Part shown: in pieces, positions 1 through 8,728 of the stretch
Layout of the letters: each line of letters starts with the position of its first letter
How positions within the stretch are numbered: the first letter of the stretch is position 1
NCBI GenBank assembly: GCA_902789265.1
Contig: CADANR010000018.1
Coordinates: forward strand, 1-46,630
Length of the DNA stretch: 46,630 nt
Origin: an uncultured Lachnospiraceae bacterium
Lineage (GTDB): Bacteria > Bacillota > Clostridia > Lachnospirales > Lachnospiraceae
Direction: 5' to 3'
Translations under genes and position numbers: made by a program
Notes under the pieces: generated by a model
What the model saw: the letters and a program-made list of their open reading frames with translations, nothing else
Databases searched by the model: none
Told to the model about the DNA's origin: nothing

Positions 1-150
1 CTTTGGTGAGCAACGCACTAAACGGTTTTCTCTTAAAACTTGTTGCTGGGTATATTATAGCACATATGTTCGATATCTGCAATCAATAAGGCTCCTCCCG
101 CCGCCCGAGGGCAGTGGGTTTCCGCCTACTACAACCGAAAGGAATTTATT
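1..150. other. structured non-coding region upstream of tyrS
   Basis: No gene is visible. Two stem-loops can be drawn. The first, at 9-47, has AGCAAC (9-14) pairing with GTTGCT (42-47), with an inner GTTTT/AAAAC stem (25-29 and 35-39). The second is GC-rich, at 97-118: CCCGC pairs with GTGGG and GCC with GGC around a CGAG loop, with one C/A mismatch. A TATATTATA stretch at 51-59 could be a -10 region. I could not match the region to a T-box, tmRNA, SRP RNA or RNase P. It could be the 3' part of a small RNA beginning outside the window, or a relative of the intergenic palindromes at 14874 and 24514, since all three carry a GTTTC-type segment beside the stem. Identity is open. Confidence 0.3.
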
Positions 151-196
151 TATGAATACGGATTTTTGTTAAACAGATGAATACTGTATGCAATTT

Positions 197-202
197 AGGA
201 GG
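197..202 (+). promoter_or_regulatory. tyrS ribosome binding site
   Basis: A perfect AGGAGG lies 8 bases before the ATG at 211 and fixes the tyrS start. Confidence 0.85.
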
Positions 203-210
203 ATAAATAA

Positions 211-1395
211 ATGACAATTTTTGATGAATTACAGGCAAGAGGACTGCTTGCACAGTTTACGGATGAAGATGCCGTAAAAGAACTGATTAACGGCGGAAAA
301 GCCACATTCTATATCGGATTCGATCCGACTGCCGACAGCCTTCATGTAGGACATTTCATGGCCCTTTGTTTGATGAAAAGACTTCAGATGGCAGGAAACA
401 AGCCGATTGCCTTAGTAGGCGGCGGAACTGCCATGATCGGTGATCCGACCGGTCGTACTGATCTTCGTAAGATGATGACTACCGAAACGATTGACCATAA
501 CTGCGAATGCTTTAAGAAGCAGATGAGCCGTTTTATCGAATTCGGTGAAGGAAAAGCCAGAATGGTTAATAATGCTAACTGGCTCAGGGATCTTAACTAC
601 ATTGAATTCATCCGTGATATCGGAGCGTGCTTTAAAGTTAATAATATGCTTCGTGCGGAGTGCTACAAACAGCGTCTTGCAAGTGAAGACGGTTTAAGCT
701 TCTTAGAATTTAACTACATGCTGATGCAGAGCTATGATTTCCTTAAATTATACGAGGAATACGGTTGCAATCTTCAATTCGGCGGAGATGACCAGTGGTC
801 CAATATGCTTGGCGGAAGAGAATTAATTCATAAAAAATTAGGCAAGGACGATGCACATGCCATGACCATTACCTTACTTTTGAATTCAGAAGGAAAGAAG
901 ATGGGCAAAACCGCAAACGGTGCCGTATGGCTTGATGCAAACAAGACTTCACCGTACGAGTTCTATCAGTACTGGAGAAATGTCGGCGATCAGGACGTGC
1001 TGAACTGCATCAGAATGCTGACATTCTTGCCTGTAGAAGAGATTAATCTGATGAATTCCTGGGAAGGAAGCAAACTGAACGAAGCAAAGGATATTCTGGC
1101 GTATGAATTAACTGCACTGGTACACGGTGCGGAAGAAGCAGGAAAAGCAAAAGAAGCTTCCCTTGCATTATTCGGCGGTGGCTCCAACAACGAGAATATG
1201 CCGAAATGTGAGCTTTCCGCAGAAGATTTCAAGGAAGGCAAGATTGATTTGATGGCAATCCTTGTAAAGTCCGGTATGGCAACTTCCAGATCCGATGCAA
1301 GGCGTGCCATTGAACAGGGCGGTGTCACCGTAAATGATGAAAAGATTACAGATATTTATACGACTTACGAGCAGGAATTCATCGGAAATACCTAG
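211..1395 (+). CDS. tyrS: tyrosyl-tRNA synthetase (interrupted by in-frame TAG)
   Basis: Class I aminoacyl-tRNA synthetase that charges tRNA-Tyr in the cytoplasm. The HIGH motif is HVGH at residues 45-48. The KMSKS-type loop is KMGKT at 230-234. An S4 RNA-binding domain starts near residue 340, with the hallmark GGVTVNDEKITD. The reading frame stops at TAG (1393-1395) after 394 residues, which is short of the usual 405-420. The same frame continues after the TAG for 16 codons and encodes IVRKGKKNFKK, the expected final strand of the S4 domain, before TAA at 1444-1446. The full protein would be about 411 residues. The gene therefore carries either a UAG that is read through or a recent nonsense mutation that removes the last strand. 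Family assignment is certain; the true C-terminus is not. Confidence 0.97.
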   Translation: MTIFDELQARGLLAQFTDEDAVKELINGGKATFYIGFDPTADSLHVGHFMALCLMKRLQMAGNKPIALVGGGTAMIGDPTGRTDLRKMMTTETIDHNCECFKKQMSRFIEFGEGKARMVNNANWLRDLNYIEFIRDIGACFKVNNMLRAECYKQRLASEDGLSFLEFNYMLMQSYDFLKLYEEYGCNLQFGGDDQWSNMLGGRELIHKKLGKDDAHAMTITLLLNSEGKKMGKTANGAVWLDANKTSPYEFYQYWRNVGDQDVLNCIRMLTFLPVEEINLMNSWEGSKLNEAKDILAYELTALVHGAEEAGKAKEASLALFGGGSNNENMPKCELSAEDFKEGKIDLMAILVKSGMATSRSDARRAIEQGGVTVNDEKITDIYTTYEQEFIGNT

Positions 1396-1446
1396 ATGAT
1401 TGTTCGCAAGGGTAAGAAGAATTTCAAGAAGATTGTATTGCAGTAA
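1393..1446 (+). other. in-frame TAG and conserved C-terminal continuation of tyrS
   Basis: The TAG at 1393-1395 is followed in frame by ATG and 15 further sense codons encoding VRKGKKNFKKI, then TAA at 1444-1446. Lysine/glycine-rich endings of this kind are what tyrosyl-tRNA synthetases normally have after the S4 domain, so this segment is ancestral coding sequence rather than intergenic DNA. No ribosome binding site precedes the ATG, which argues against an independent peptide. Confidence 0.8.
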
Positions 1447-1545
1447 AAACAATAAAGTGCAATAAAAAGCTTGTATTGAGAATTAGTGTAATTACAAAAG
1501 AATTTGTAAGAATATTATTAATAGCAGTAAATACAAAGAGTTTGT

Positions 1546-2991
1546 ATGAAAAAACATGTCATCGACCGCATTCTTCCGGGCAGTATCGCGGAGGAATGCG
1601 GTTTTGAAAAAGGAGATAAGCTTCTTTCCATCAACGGAAATCAAATAGAAGATACTTTTGACTATCAATATCTGATTTCCGATGAATTTCTTGTACTGGA
1701 GGTCGAATCTAAACAGGGTGAGGTGGTGGAACTGGAGATCGAAAAGGACGCAGAAGAAGATCTGGGTCTTGTTTTTGAGAACTCCTTTATGGACAATTAC
1801 AGAAGCTGCAAGAATAAGTGTATCTTTTGTTTCATTGATCAGATGCCTCCCGGTATGCGGGAGACTTTGTATTTTAAGGACGACGATACGAGATTGTCTT
1901 TTTTACAGGGGAATTATGTTACATTAACGAATTTAAGCGATGCGGACGTGGAAAAAATCATCAGATACCGCATGGAGCCGATTAATATATCTTTCCAGAC
2001 GATGAACCCGGAACTTCGCTGTAAAATGTTAAATAACCGCTTTGCAGGTGAGGCACTAAAGAAAGCAAAGCAGCTTTATGATGCCGGAATCGAGATGAAC
2101 GGGCAAATTGTATTATGCAAGGGAGTCAATGACGGCGAAGAACTGGAGTTTTCCATAAAGGAAATGTATAAGTATACACCTGTATTAAGAAGCGTTTCCG
2201 TGGTACCTGTAGGGCTATCCAAATACAGGGACGGTCTGTATCCGTTAGAACCTTTTGATCAAAAAGATGCCGAAGATGTCATTGACCGGATTGAACGATG
2301 GCAAAGGAAAGCATATAAAGAAAAAGGAATCCATTTTGTACATGCTTCGGATGAGTGGTATTTACTGGCCGGAAGGGAATTGCCGGAAGAAGAACGATAT
2401 GACGGATATCTGCAACTGGAAAACGGCGTAGGTATGGTAAGGAACTTCGTGGAAGAATTCAATGCTGAACTAGATATTGTGGTTAATCATTTAAGTCAAA
2501 CAAAATGCAGGAAAATAGCAAAGAAAAAATATAGACCAAAGCAGTCAAAAACGTATAATCCTTACGAAATATCAGATTGCAGCAGTGACAATTTCGATTC
2601 TGTTATAGAATTGAACGATATTCATGCTTCCGGCAATGTATCGGTAGCAACCGGCAGATTATTCGGACCGATTCTGGAAGAATGTGCAAAAAAGATAGAA
2701 AAAGAAGCAAGCCGTCTGAAGGTACATGTCTATCCGATTCGCAATGATTTTTTCGGGGAAAGGATTACCGTAGCCGGCTTAATTACAGGGCAAGATTTGA
2801 TTGCGCAACTAAAAGGAAAAGATCTGGGAGAGGTGTTAATTATACCGGAAACAATGCTGCGTTTCGGGGAAGAAGTATTCCTTGACGACATCACTGTAAG
2901 TCAGGTCGAATCGGCTTTACAATGCCATGTAGATATAGTAAAATCTAGTGGTAGCGAATTTGTCAGAAGCGTTATGAAATATAAGGCTTGA
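1546..2991 (+). CDS. DUF512 radical SAM-like protein with N-terminal PDZ domain
   Basis: A 481-residue protein of the DUF512 family, conserved in Clostridia and often found beside der. A PDZ-like domain occupies roughly residues 3-65 (GSIAEECGFEKGDKLLSING). It is followed by a cysteine motif, CKNKCIFCF, matching the CX3CX2C signature of a radical-SAM [4Fe-4S] cluster. A TIM-barrel-like core and the C-terminal DUF512 domain complete it; the end contains the conserved ETMLRFGEEVFLDD. The molecular function is not established. The ATG at 1546 has only a weak AAAGAG upstream. The gene ends in TGA 48 bases before der and is probably co-transcribed with der-plsY-gpsA. Confidence 0.88.
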   Translation: MKKHVIDRILPGSIAEECGFEKGDKLLSINGNQIEDTFDYQYLISDEFLVLEVESKQGEVVELEIEKDAEEDLGLVFENSFMDNYRSCKNKCIFCFIDQMPPGMRETLYFKDDDTRLSFLQGNYVTLTNLSDADVEKIIRYRMEPINISFQTMNPELRCKMLNNRFAGEALKKAKQLYDAGIEMNGQIVLCKGVNDGEELEFSIKEMYKYTPVLRSVSVVPVGLSKYRDGLYPLEPFDQKDAEDVIDRIERWQRKAYKEKGIHFVHASDEWYLLAGRELPEEERYDGYLQLENGVGMVRNFVEEFNAELDIVVNHLSQTKCRKIAKKKYRPKQSKTYNPYEISDCSSDNFDSVIELNDIHASGNVSVATGRLFGPILEECAKKIEKEASRLKVHVYPIRNDFFGERITVAGLITGQDLIAQLKGKDLGEVLIIPETMLRFGEEVFLDDITVSQVESALQCHVDIVKSSGSEFVRSVMKYKA

Positions 2992-3039
2992 AGGCATTTA
3001 GAATACCATGGAACAAGCCGGAATTAAGGATTAATTGAA

Positions 3040-4374
3040 ATGAAAAAGAAGGGCAAACCGATCGTCGCAGTTGTGGGTCGTCCCAATGTCGGAAAATCCA
3101 CACTTTTTAATGTGCTGGCGGGCGAGCGGATTTCAATCGTAAAAGACACTCCCGGAATTACCAGAGACCGTATTTATGCGGATGTGGAGTGGTTAAATTA
3201 TAAATTTACACTGATTGATACGGGCGGAATCGAACCCGATTCCAAGGATATCATTCTTTCGCAGATGAGAGAACAGGCCGAAATTGCCATCGCGTCTGCG
3301 GATGTTATTATGTTTTTGGTGGATATTAAACAGGGGCTTGTGGATGCCGACATGCATGTTGCAAACATGCTCAGAAAAAGCGGAAAGCCTGTTGTTCTGG
3401 TTGTTAACAAGGTTGACAATCCGTCAAAGCAGATGGCGGATGTATATGAATTCTACAATCTCGGAATCGGAGATCCCTATGCGATTTCCGCAGCAAACCG
3501 CCTTGGCCTTGGTGAAATGCTGGATGCCGTGACCAAACTTTTCCCGGAAGGATCCGATACCGATGAGGAAGACGACCGTCCGAAGGTTGCAATCGTAGGA
3601 AAGCCCAATGTCGGCAAATCTTCGATTATCAATAAGTTAATCGGTGAAAACCGTGTAATTGTTTCGGATATCGCCGGAACCACGCGAGATGCGGTCGATA
3701 CCGAGGTAACATACAACAAAAAACAATATGTTTTAATCGATACGGCAGGACTTCGCAGAAAGAGCAAAATCAAAGAAGAGCTGGAGCGTTACATGATTGT
3801 ACGTACCGTTGCAGCCGTGGAGCGTGCCGATGTTGTGGTTTTGGTAATCGATGCTACGGAAGGCGTTACCGAACAGGATGCAAAAATCGCCGGTGTTGCA
3901 CACGAGCGTGGCAAAGGCATGATTATTGCCGTAAACAAGTGGGATGCCATTGAAAAAGACAATAAGACCATGAATGAGTTTACGAAGAAAGTTCGGGACA
4001 CCCTGGCATTCATGCCGTATGCGGAGATTTTATATGTTTCCGCGGAAACAGGGCAGAGACTTCCGAAATTATTCGAGACCATTGATATGGTTATGGAGAA
4101 TCATTCACTTCGTGTACAGACCGGTGTGTTAAATGAAATTATGACGGAAGCGGTTGCGATGCAGCAGCCTCCGACCGACAAGGGCAAGAGGCTCAGACTT
4201 TTTTATATCACACAGGTCTCCGTAAAACCGCCCACTTTTGTAATTTTTGTAAATGACAGGGAATTGATGCATTTTTCCTATACCAGATATATTGAGAACA
4301 GAATCAGGGATGCCTTTGGTTTTAAAGGAACCCCGCTTCATTTCATTATTCGTGAGAGAAAGGAAAACGAATAA
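3040..4374 (+). CDS. der: ribosome-associated GTPase Der (EngA)
   Basis: An essential GTPase with two tandem G domains, needed for 50S ribosomal subunit maturation. The first domain has GRPNVGKST at residues 13-21, then [13 protein letters not shown] and NKVD. The second has GKPNVGKSS at 187-195, then [20 protein letters not shown] and NKWD. A KH-like C-terminal domain follows ([14 protein letters not shown]). At 444 residues the length is normal. plsY starts 3 bases after the stop, so translation of the two is probably coupled. Confidence 0.98.
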   Translation: MKKKGKPIVAVVGRPNVGKSTLFNVLAGERISIVKDTPGITRDRIYADVEWLNYKFTLIDTGGIEPDSKDIILSQMREQAEIAIASADVIMFLVDIKQGLVDADMHVANMLRKSGKPVVLVVNKVDNPSKQMADVYEFYNLGIGDPYAISAANRLGLGEMLDAVTKLFPEGSDTDEEDDRPKVAIVGKPNVGKSSIINKLIGENRVIVSDIAGTTRDAVDTEVTYNKKQYVLIDTAGLRRKSKIKEELERYMIVRTVAAVERADVVVLVIDATEGVTEQDAKIAGVAHERGKGMIIAVNKWDAIEKDNKTMNEFTKKVRDTLAFMPYAEILYVSAETGQRLPKLFETIDMVMENHSLRVQTGVLNEIMTEAVAMQQPPTDKGKRLRLFYITQVSVKPPTFVIFVNDRELMHFSYTRYIENRIRDAFGFKGTPLHFIIRERKENE

Positions 4375-4377
4375 TTC

Positions 4378-5262
4378 ATGTTTCGCTTATGGTGCTTATT
4401 AATCGGATATGTCTTAGGATCGATATCCGTCGCATATATTGTTGGTAAAGTCCGCGGAATCGACATCAGGGAGCATGGCTCCGGGAATGCCGGTACCACG
4501 AATACTTTGCGTGTTTTGGGACGTCGTGCCGGCGCAATCGTTCTTGCCGGCGATTTGCTCAAATGTTTTATTGCCATGCTGATTTGCTGGCTGATTTTCC
4601 ATAATTCCTATCCGGATATGAAATATCTGATTCGTATCTATGCGGCCGCAGGCGTTATTCTCGGTCATGATTATCCGTTTTATTTAAAATTCCACGGCGG
4701 AAAAGGAGTTGCTTCCTTTGTCGGGCTTTGTGCCGCATTTTATCCGGGCATCATTCCTGCGCAGACCGTGATTTTCATCGGAATATATGTACTGACACAT
4801 TATGTGTCTTTGAGCTCGATTTTCTTCAGTCTGGGATTTATCGCACAGGTTGTAATTTTCGGTCAGCTCGGTTTCTTCGGACTGACACCGGCGCAGTTAC
4901 TTGAACTTTACATCATTGCCGGAAGTTTAGTGCTTTTAAATATTTTCCAGCATCGAACCAATATTGCGAACTTAATAAACGGATGCGAGAAAAAGACCTA
5001 TCTTTCGAAGAAAAAAATGCCTGCGGAAATTCCGCCTGAAGATGAACTGGATGATGGTGATGCAGGTGACAAAGATAAAAGCGAACAAGCGAAGCAGTTT
5101 TACGTCAGCAAAAAGAGAAAAGAGAATATAAACTCTGAAAAAGAACCGGAAACATATAATACGGTGACACAGGAAACCATGAAATTCAGTATAGATCCCG
5201 ACGGCGATTATGTTATTGACGAAGACGCCGTCAGGGAGCAGAACATGAATGATTCGTTGTAA
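4378..5262 (+). CDS. plsY: glycerol-3-phosphate acyltransferase PlsY
   Basis: An integral membrane enzyme that transfers the acyl group of acyl-phosphate to sn-glycerol 3-phosphate, the first acylation in phospholipid synthesis. Diagnostic motifs are GSGNAGTTNTLRVLG near residue 38, GHDYPFYLKFHGGKG near residue 95, and a later hydrophobic block with HRTNI. The enzyme core fills about 210 residues. The remaining 80 or so form a hydrophilic, Asp/Glu/Lys-rich tail (PPEDELDDGDAGDKDKSE) that most PlsY proteins lack and that should be cytoplasmic and disordered. It sits between der and gpsA. The product of GpsA is the substrate of PlsY. Confidence 0.95.
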   Translation: MFRLWCLLIGYVLGSISVAYIVGKVRGIDIREHGSGNAGTTNTLRVLGRRAGAIVLAGDLLKCFIAMLICWLIFHNSYPDMKYLIRIYAAAGVILGHDYPFYLKFHGGKGVASFVGLCAAFYPGIIPAQTVIFIGIYVLTHYVSLSSIFFSLGFIAQVVIFGQLGFFGLTPAQLLELYIIAGSLVLLNIFQHRTNIANLINGCEKKTYLSKKKMPAEIPPEDELDDGDAGDKDKSEQAKQFYVSKKRKENINSEKEPETYNTVTQETMKFSIDPDGDYVIDEDAVREQNMNDSL

Positions 5263-5292
5263 TAAAAGTTTGAAAAATCAGGAGGAAGCAAT

Positions 5293-6300
5293 ATGAAGGT
5301 TACGGTAATCGGTGCAGGAAGCTGGGGAATTGCATTGGCGAAATTACTTCATGACAATAAATGCGAGGTAACGGTATGGTCCGCGCTGGCAGACGAAATC
5401 GAAATGCTGAACCGCGAACATGAGCATGTAGATAAATTAAAGGGCGTGAAACTCCCGGAGGATATGATTTTTACAACGGATTTAAAAGCGGCCGTTGAAG
5501 ACGCGGAAATCCTTGTTATGGCTGTGCCTTCCGTATTTGTCAGAAAAACAGCATCACAGGTAAAAGAATTCTACAAAGAAGGTCAGATTATCGTAAATGT
5601 TTCCAAGGGTATTGAAGAATCCACGCTCCATACCATGTCGGAGATCATTTCGGAAGAAATACCGGGTGCTACGGTAGCCGTTCTTTCCGGTCCTTCCCAT
5701 GCAGAAGAAGTAGGACGCGGAATTCCGACTACAATTGTAGTTGGTGCTAAAAAACGCGAAGTAGCAGAAAAAATCCAGAATACCTTTATGAGTCCGGTAT
5801 TCCGTGTTTATACATCCCCCGATGTGCTTGGTATTGAAATCGGCGCTGCATTAAAGAACGTTATCGCACTTGCAGCCGGAATTGCCGACGGACTCGGATA
5901 CGGAGATAATACCAAGGCTGCTTTGATTACACGTGGTATGGCGGAAATATCCAGACTCGGCGTTGCAATGGGCGGAAAACCCGAAACATTCTACGGTCTT
6001 TCCGGAATCGGTGATTTAATCGTTACCTGTGCAAGTATGCATTCCAGAAACCGTCGTGCGGGAATTTTAATCGGCAAGGGCTATACCGCAAAGGAAGCCA
6101 TGGATGAAGTAAAGATGGTTGTTGAAGGTGTGTATTCCGCAAAGGCCGCAAAGAAGCTTTCCGAGCAGTACAATATCGAAATGCCGATTGTGGATAAAGT
6201 AAATGAAATTCTGTTTTCAGATGTTCCTGCGGCAGACAGCTTAAACGATTTAATGCTTCGCGACAAGAAGACAGAAATTGATGTAAAGAAGTGGCAGTAA
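5293..6300 (+). CDS. gpsA: NAD(P)-dependent glycerol-3-phosphate dehydrogenase
   Basis: Reduces dihydroxyacetone phosphate to sn-glycerol 3-phosphate for phospholipid synthesis. The N-terminal Rossmann motif is GAGSWGIALAKLL. The family signature GPSHAEE and the C-terminal KNVIALAAGIADGLGYG with NTKAALITRG are present. Length (335 residues) is normal. AGGAGG at 5281-5286 supports the ATG at 5293. It follows plsY by 30 bases in the same operon. Confidence 0.97.
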   Translation: MKVTVIGAGSWGIALAKLLHDNKCEVTVWSALADEIEMLNREHEHVDKLKGVKLPEDMIFTTDLKAAVEDAEILVMAVPSVFVRKTASQVKEFYKEGQIIVNVSKGIEESTLHTMSEIISEEIPGATVAVLSGPSHAEEVGRGIPTTIVVGAKKREVAEKIQNTFMSPVFRVYTSPDVLGIEIGAALKNVIALAAGIADGLGYGDNTKAALITRGMAEISRLGVAMGGKPETFYGLSGIGDLIVTCASMHSRNRRAGILIGKGYTAKEAMDEVKMVVEGVYSAKAAKKLSEQYNIEMPIVDKVNEILFSDVPAADSLNDLMLRDKKTEIDVKKWQ

Positions 6301-6379
6301 AGCTTCGAGACGGTAATATAAGGATTTATTTTAGATATTTAAGTTTTAAGTAAAGTAAAAAAAGAAAAGTGAAATAAAA

Positions 6380-6646
6380 ATGCGGGAAATGGACTTTAAA
6401 ATGGAACGGGAGAATTTAGTGAACGTCGGTGATGAAGTCAAAATCACCGAAAGCGTTCTTCCTTCCAGCTATTATTATACAATTGAACCGGCAGTCGCAA
6501 TGAGCGGCAACTATTTTTATTATGAGCGTTTAAAAAGCCGGACAGGGATTGTCAAATCAATCAACAAAACACCGCGCGGATTCTTTGTAACCTGCGTATT
6601 TGATGAAGAAGTTCCCGAGTCAAGGAACAGCGGAGACGAATCATGA
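6380..6646 (+). CDS. small conserved-type protein of unknown function
   Basis: An 88-residue ORF whose stop overlaps the following phosphatase gene by 4 bases (ATGA), which supports it being translated. It starts with a charged stretch and then reads like a small beta-barrel (VNVGDEVKIT, RTGIVKSINKTPRGFFVTCVFDEE), reminiscent of SH3- or KOW-like folds that bind nucleic acid or a partner protein. I do not recognise the family. Start choice is uncertain: ATGs at 6380, 6389 and 6401 are in frame and none has a strong ribosome binding site. Confidence 0.65.
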   Translation: MREMDFKMERENLVNVGDEVKITESVLPSSYYYTIEPAVAMSGNYFYYERLKSRTGIVKSINKTPRGFFVTCVFDEEVPESRNSGDES

Positions 6647-7332
6647 AATACAGTTACCTTTTATTCGACTGCGACAGAACGCTTCTCGATTTTAATTCTG
6701 CAATGAAAGGAGCCATTACAAAGCTGCTTTTAAAATACGGAGTACCGGAAGTGACCGATGAAATGGTTTCTTTCTATGATGCATGGAATAATTCACTCTG
6801 GGATCAGCTGGAAGCGGGACTGATTACGAAAGAAGAACTGGTTTATGCAAGATTCCCCGTAGTCTGTTCCAGATACGGCATTACGTATCCCGGCAAAGGG
6901 AAGATGGAATCGGATTATATTCTCTTTTTGTCAGAAGGCCACGAACCGATGCCGGATGCGCTGGATGTGGTGAAAAAACTTTCCGAAAAATATAAGCTTT
7001 TTATTGTATCCAACGGCTTTATCGAAGTGCAGGAAAGAAGAGTGACCGAGAGTGGCTTAAGACCATATTTATGCGGCAGTTTTATCTCCGAAGAAATCGG
7101 ATTTTCTAAGCCGGACCCGAGATTCTTTGAAGAATCCTTAAAGCAGATCGGCGATTTCGATAAGTCCAAATATCTGATTATCGGCGATTCGATGAGCGCT
7201 GATATTCAGGGCGGAGTCAATTTTGGAATCGATACCTGTCTGATATCAAAAAAGAAACCCGAAGGTTATGATTACGAACCGACCTATGTTGTGGGTGAGT
7301 TAACGGAACTCCTGAAAGGAGAAATATTATGA
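6643..7332 (+). CDS. HAD-superfamily phosphatase, YjjG-type nucleotidase
   Basis: A 229-residue haloacid dehalogenase-like hydrolase. Motif I is FDCDRTLLD, with D9 as nucleophile and D11 as acid/base. Motif II is the serine in FIVSNGF. The motif III lysine lies near GFSKPDPRFFEE, and motif IV is IIGDSMSADIQGG. The pattern best fits the YjjG family of nucleotidases, which dephosphorylate (non-canonical) pyrimidine nucleoside monophosphates. Its place just before purine nucleoside phosphorylase and cytidine deaminase fits a nucleotide-salvage or house-cleaning role. Its stop overlaps punA by 4 bases. Confidence 0.88.
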   Translation: MKYSYLLFDCDRTLLDFNSAMKGAITKLLLKYGVPEVTDEMVSFYDAWNNSLWDQLEAGLITKEELVYARFPVVCSRYGITYPGKGKMESDYILFLSEGHEPMPDALDVVKKLSEKYKLFIVSNGFIEVQERRVTESGLRPYLCGSFISEEIGFSKPDPRFFEESLKQIGDFDKSKYLIIGDSMSADIQGGVNFGIDTCLISKKKPEGYDYEPTYVVGELTELLKGEIL

Positions 7333-8177
7333 AGTCAGAAATAAATTCCAAAATCATGTATGAAAAACTTCAGAATTGTTTAAAATGCGTCCGCAAGAAA
7401 ACCGACTTTGTTCCGAAGGTTGCGTTGGTACTCGGTTCCGGACTGGGCGATTTTGCCGATAATATCGATGTGGAATGCATAATTCCGTATTCCGAAATCG
7501 AAAACTTCCCGGTATCTTCGGTGCTCGGTCATAAAGGCAATTATATTTTCGGTACTTTAAACGGCGTCAAAATCGTCTGCATGCAGGGAAGAGTGCATTA
7601 CTACGAAGGATATACCGTTCAGGATGTTGTTCTTCCGATTCGTTTAATGGGACTGATGGGAGCGGAAATTCTGTTTCTGACAAATGCATCAGGCGGAATC
7701 AATTCGGGCTTTAAAGCCGGTGATTTCATGATGATTACGGATCATATTTCATCCTTTGCTCCGAATCCTTTAATCGGCCAGAATATCGAAGAACTCGGTA
7801 CCAGATTTCCGGATATGTCCAATGTTTATCACCCGGAGCTTTGTTCCGTTATTGAGGAAACCGCAATAGAAGACGGCATTGATTTAAAAAAGGGCGTATA
7901 TGTTCAGACGACCGGTCCTTCCTTTGAGTCGCCTGCCGAAATTCAGATGTTTAAACTGCTCGGTGCGGATGCGGTCGGCATGTCCACCGTAGTGGAAGCC
8001 ATTGCGGCAAATCACATGGGCATGAAAGTGTGCGGTATTTCCTGTGTCTGCAACATGGCTGCCGGAATTTCCCCGAATCCTTTAACACATGCCGAAGTAC
8101 AGGCAGCTGCGACAGAAGCGGCACCTTTATTTAAGAAAATTGTTACCGACAGCATTACGAAGATGGGGAAGCTGTAA
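7329..8177 (+). CDS. punA: purine nucleoside phosphorylase (trimeric type)
   Basis: Cleaves purine (deoxy)nucleosides with phosphate to the base and (deoxy)ribose 1-phosphate. It has the trimeric PNP signatures: LVLGSGLGDFAD for phosphate binding, VLGHKG, MQGRVHYYEGY, LTNASGGIN, TTGPSFESPAEI, GADAVGMSTVVE and the base-binding Asn in CNMAAG. Length is 282 residues, normal for the family. AAAGGAG just before the ATG at 7329 supports the start, and it overlaps the phosphatase gene. Confidence 0.95.
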   Translation: MKSEINSKIMYEKLQNCLKCVRKKTDFVPKVALVLGSGLGDFADNIDVECIIPYSEIENFPVSSVLGHKGNYIFGTLNGVKIVCMQGRVHYYEGYTVQDVVLPIRLMGLMGAEILFLTNASGGINSGFKAGDFMMITDHISSFAPNPLIGQNIEELGTRFPDMSNVYHPELCSVIEETAIEDGIDLKKGVYVQTTGPSFESPAEIQMFKLLGADAVGMSTVVEAIAANHMGMKVCGISCVCNMAAGISPNPLTHAEVQAAATEAAPLFKKIVTDSITKMGKL

Positions 8178-8248
8178 TCTGCAGAAATAATCGTATTTGC
8201 AAATTGTAACAACTGTTTTAATTTGAGAAATCTATAGACGGTAATTGT

Positions 8249-8728
8249 ATGGCAGTCAAAAACAGTACAGCAGATAATAAAATAATACAAGAACTTATTT
8301 CCCGTGCATTAAAAATGCGCGAAAGTTCTTATTGCCCGTATTCCGATTATGCGGTCGGGGCATGTGTACAGTGCGCCGACGGGTATTTTTATGACGGATG
8401 CAATATCGAGAATGCTTCCTACGGACTGACGGTATGCGCAGAACGGGTAGCAATTTTTAAAGCTGTTTCCGCTCAAAACAGTGAAACAGCCACAAACGGG
8501 CAAAACGGTTCTTTTGAAATTGTCCGTATTGCAATTGCCGGCGGAAAGAAAGGCGAAGAGCCTTCTGATTATGCATATCCCTGCGGTGCCTGCAGACAGG
8601 TAATGCGGGAATTCGGAAAAGAAAATATGGAAATCATCATTGCGAAATCTTTGGATGATTACAAAATTACGACTTTGGGAGAAATGCTTCCGGACAGCTT
8701 CGGTCCGGACCATTTAAAAGATTCATAA
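8249..8728 (+). CDS. cdd: cytidine deaminase
   Basis: Zinc-dependent deamination of cytidine and deoxycytidine. The catalytic motif is CAERVA, in which Cys binds zinc and Glu shuttles the proton. The second zinc motif is PCGACRQV. YCPYSDYAVGA near the N-terminus is the usual substrate-loop signature. At 159 residues it is slightly longer than the typical 130, because of an insertion around SETATNGQNGS between the two zinc motifs. The stop TAA shares one base with the start of the next gene, indicating coupled translation. Confidence 0.95.
   Translation: MAVKNSTADNKIIQELISRALKMRESSYCPYSDYAVGACVQCADGYFYDGCNIENASYGLTVCAERVAIFKAVSAQNSETATNGQNGSFEIVRIAIAGGKKGEEPSDYAYPCGACRQVMREFGKENMEIIIAKSLDDYKITTLGEMLPDSFGPDHLKDS

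Noticed and set aside
1..210. T-box riboswitch upstream of tyrS
   Set aside because: No AGGGTGGNACCGCG-type box, no specifier loop and no terminator before the ATG.
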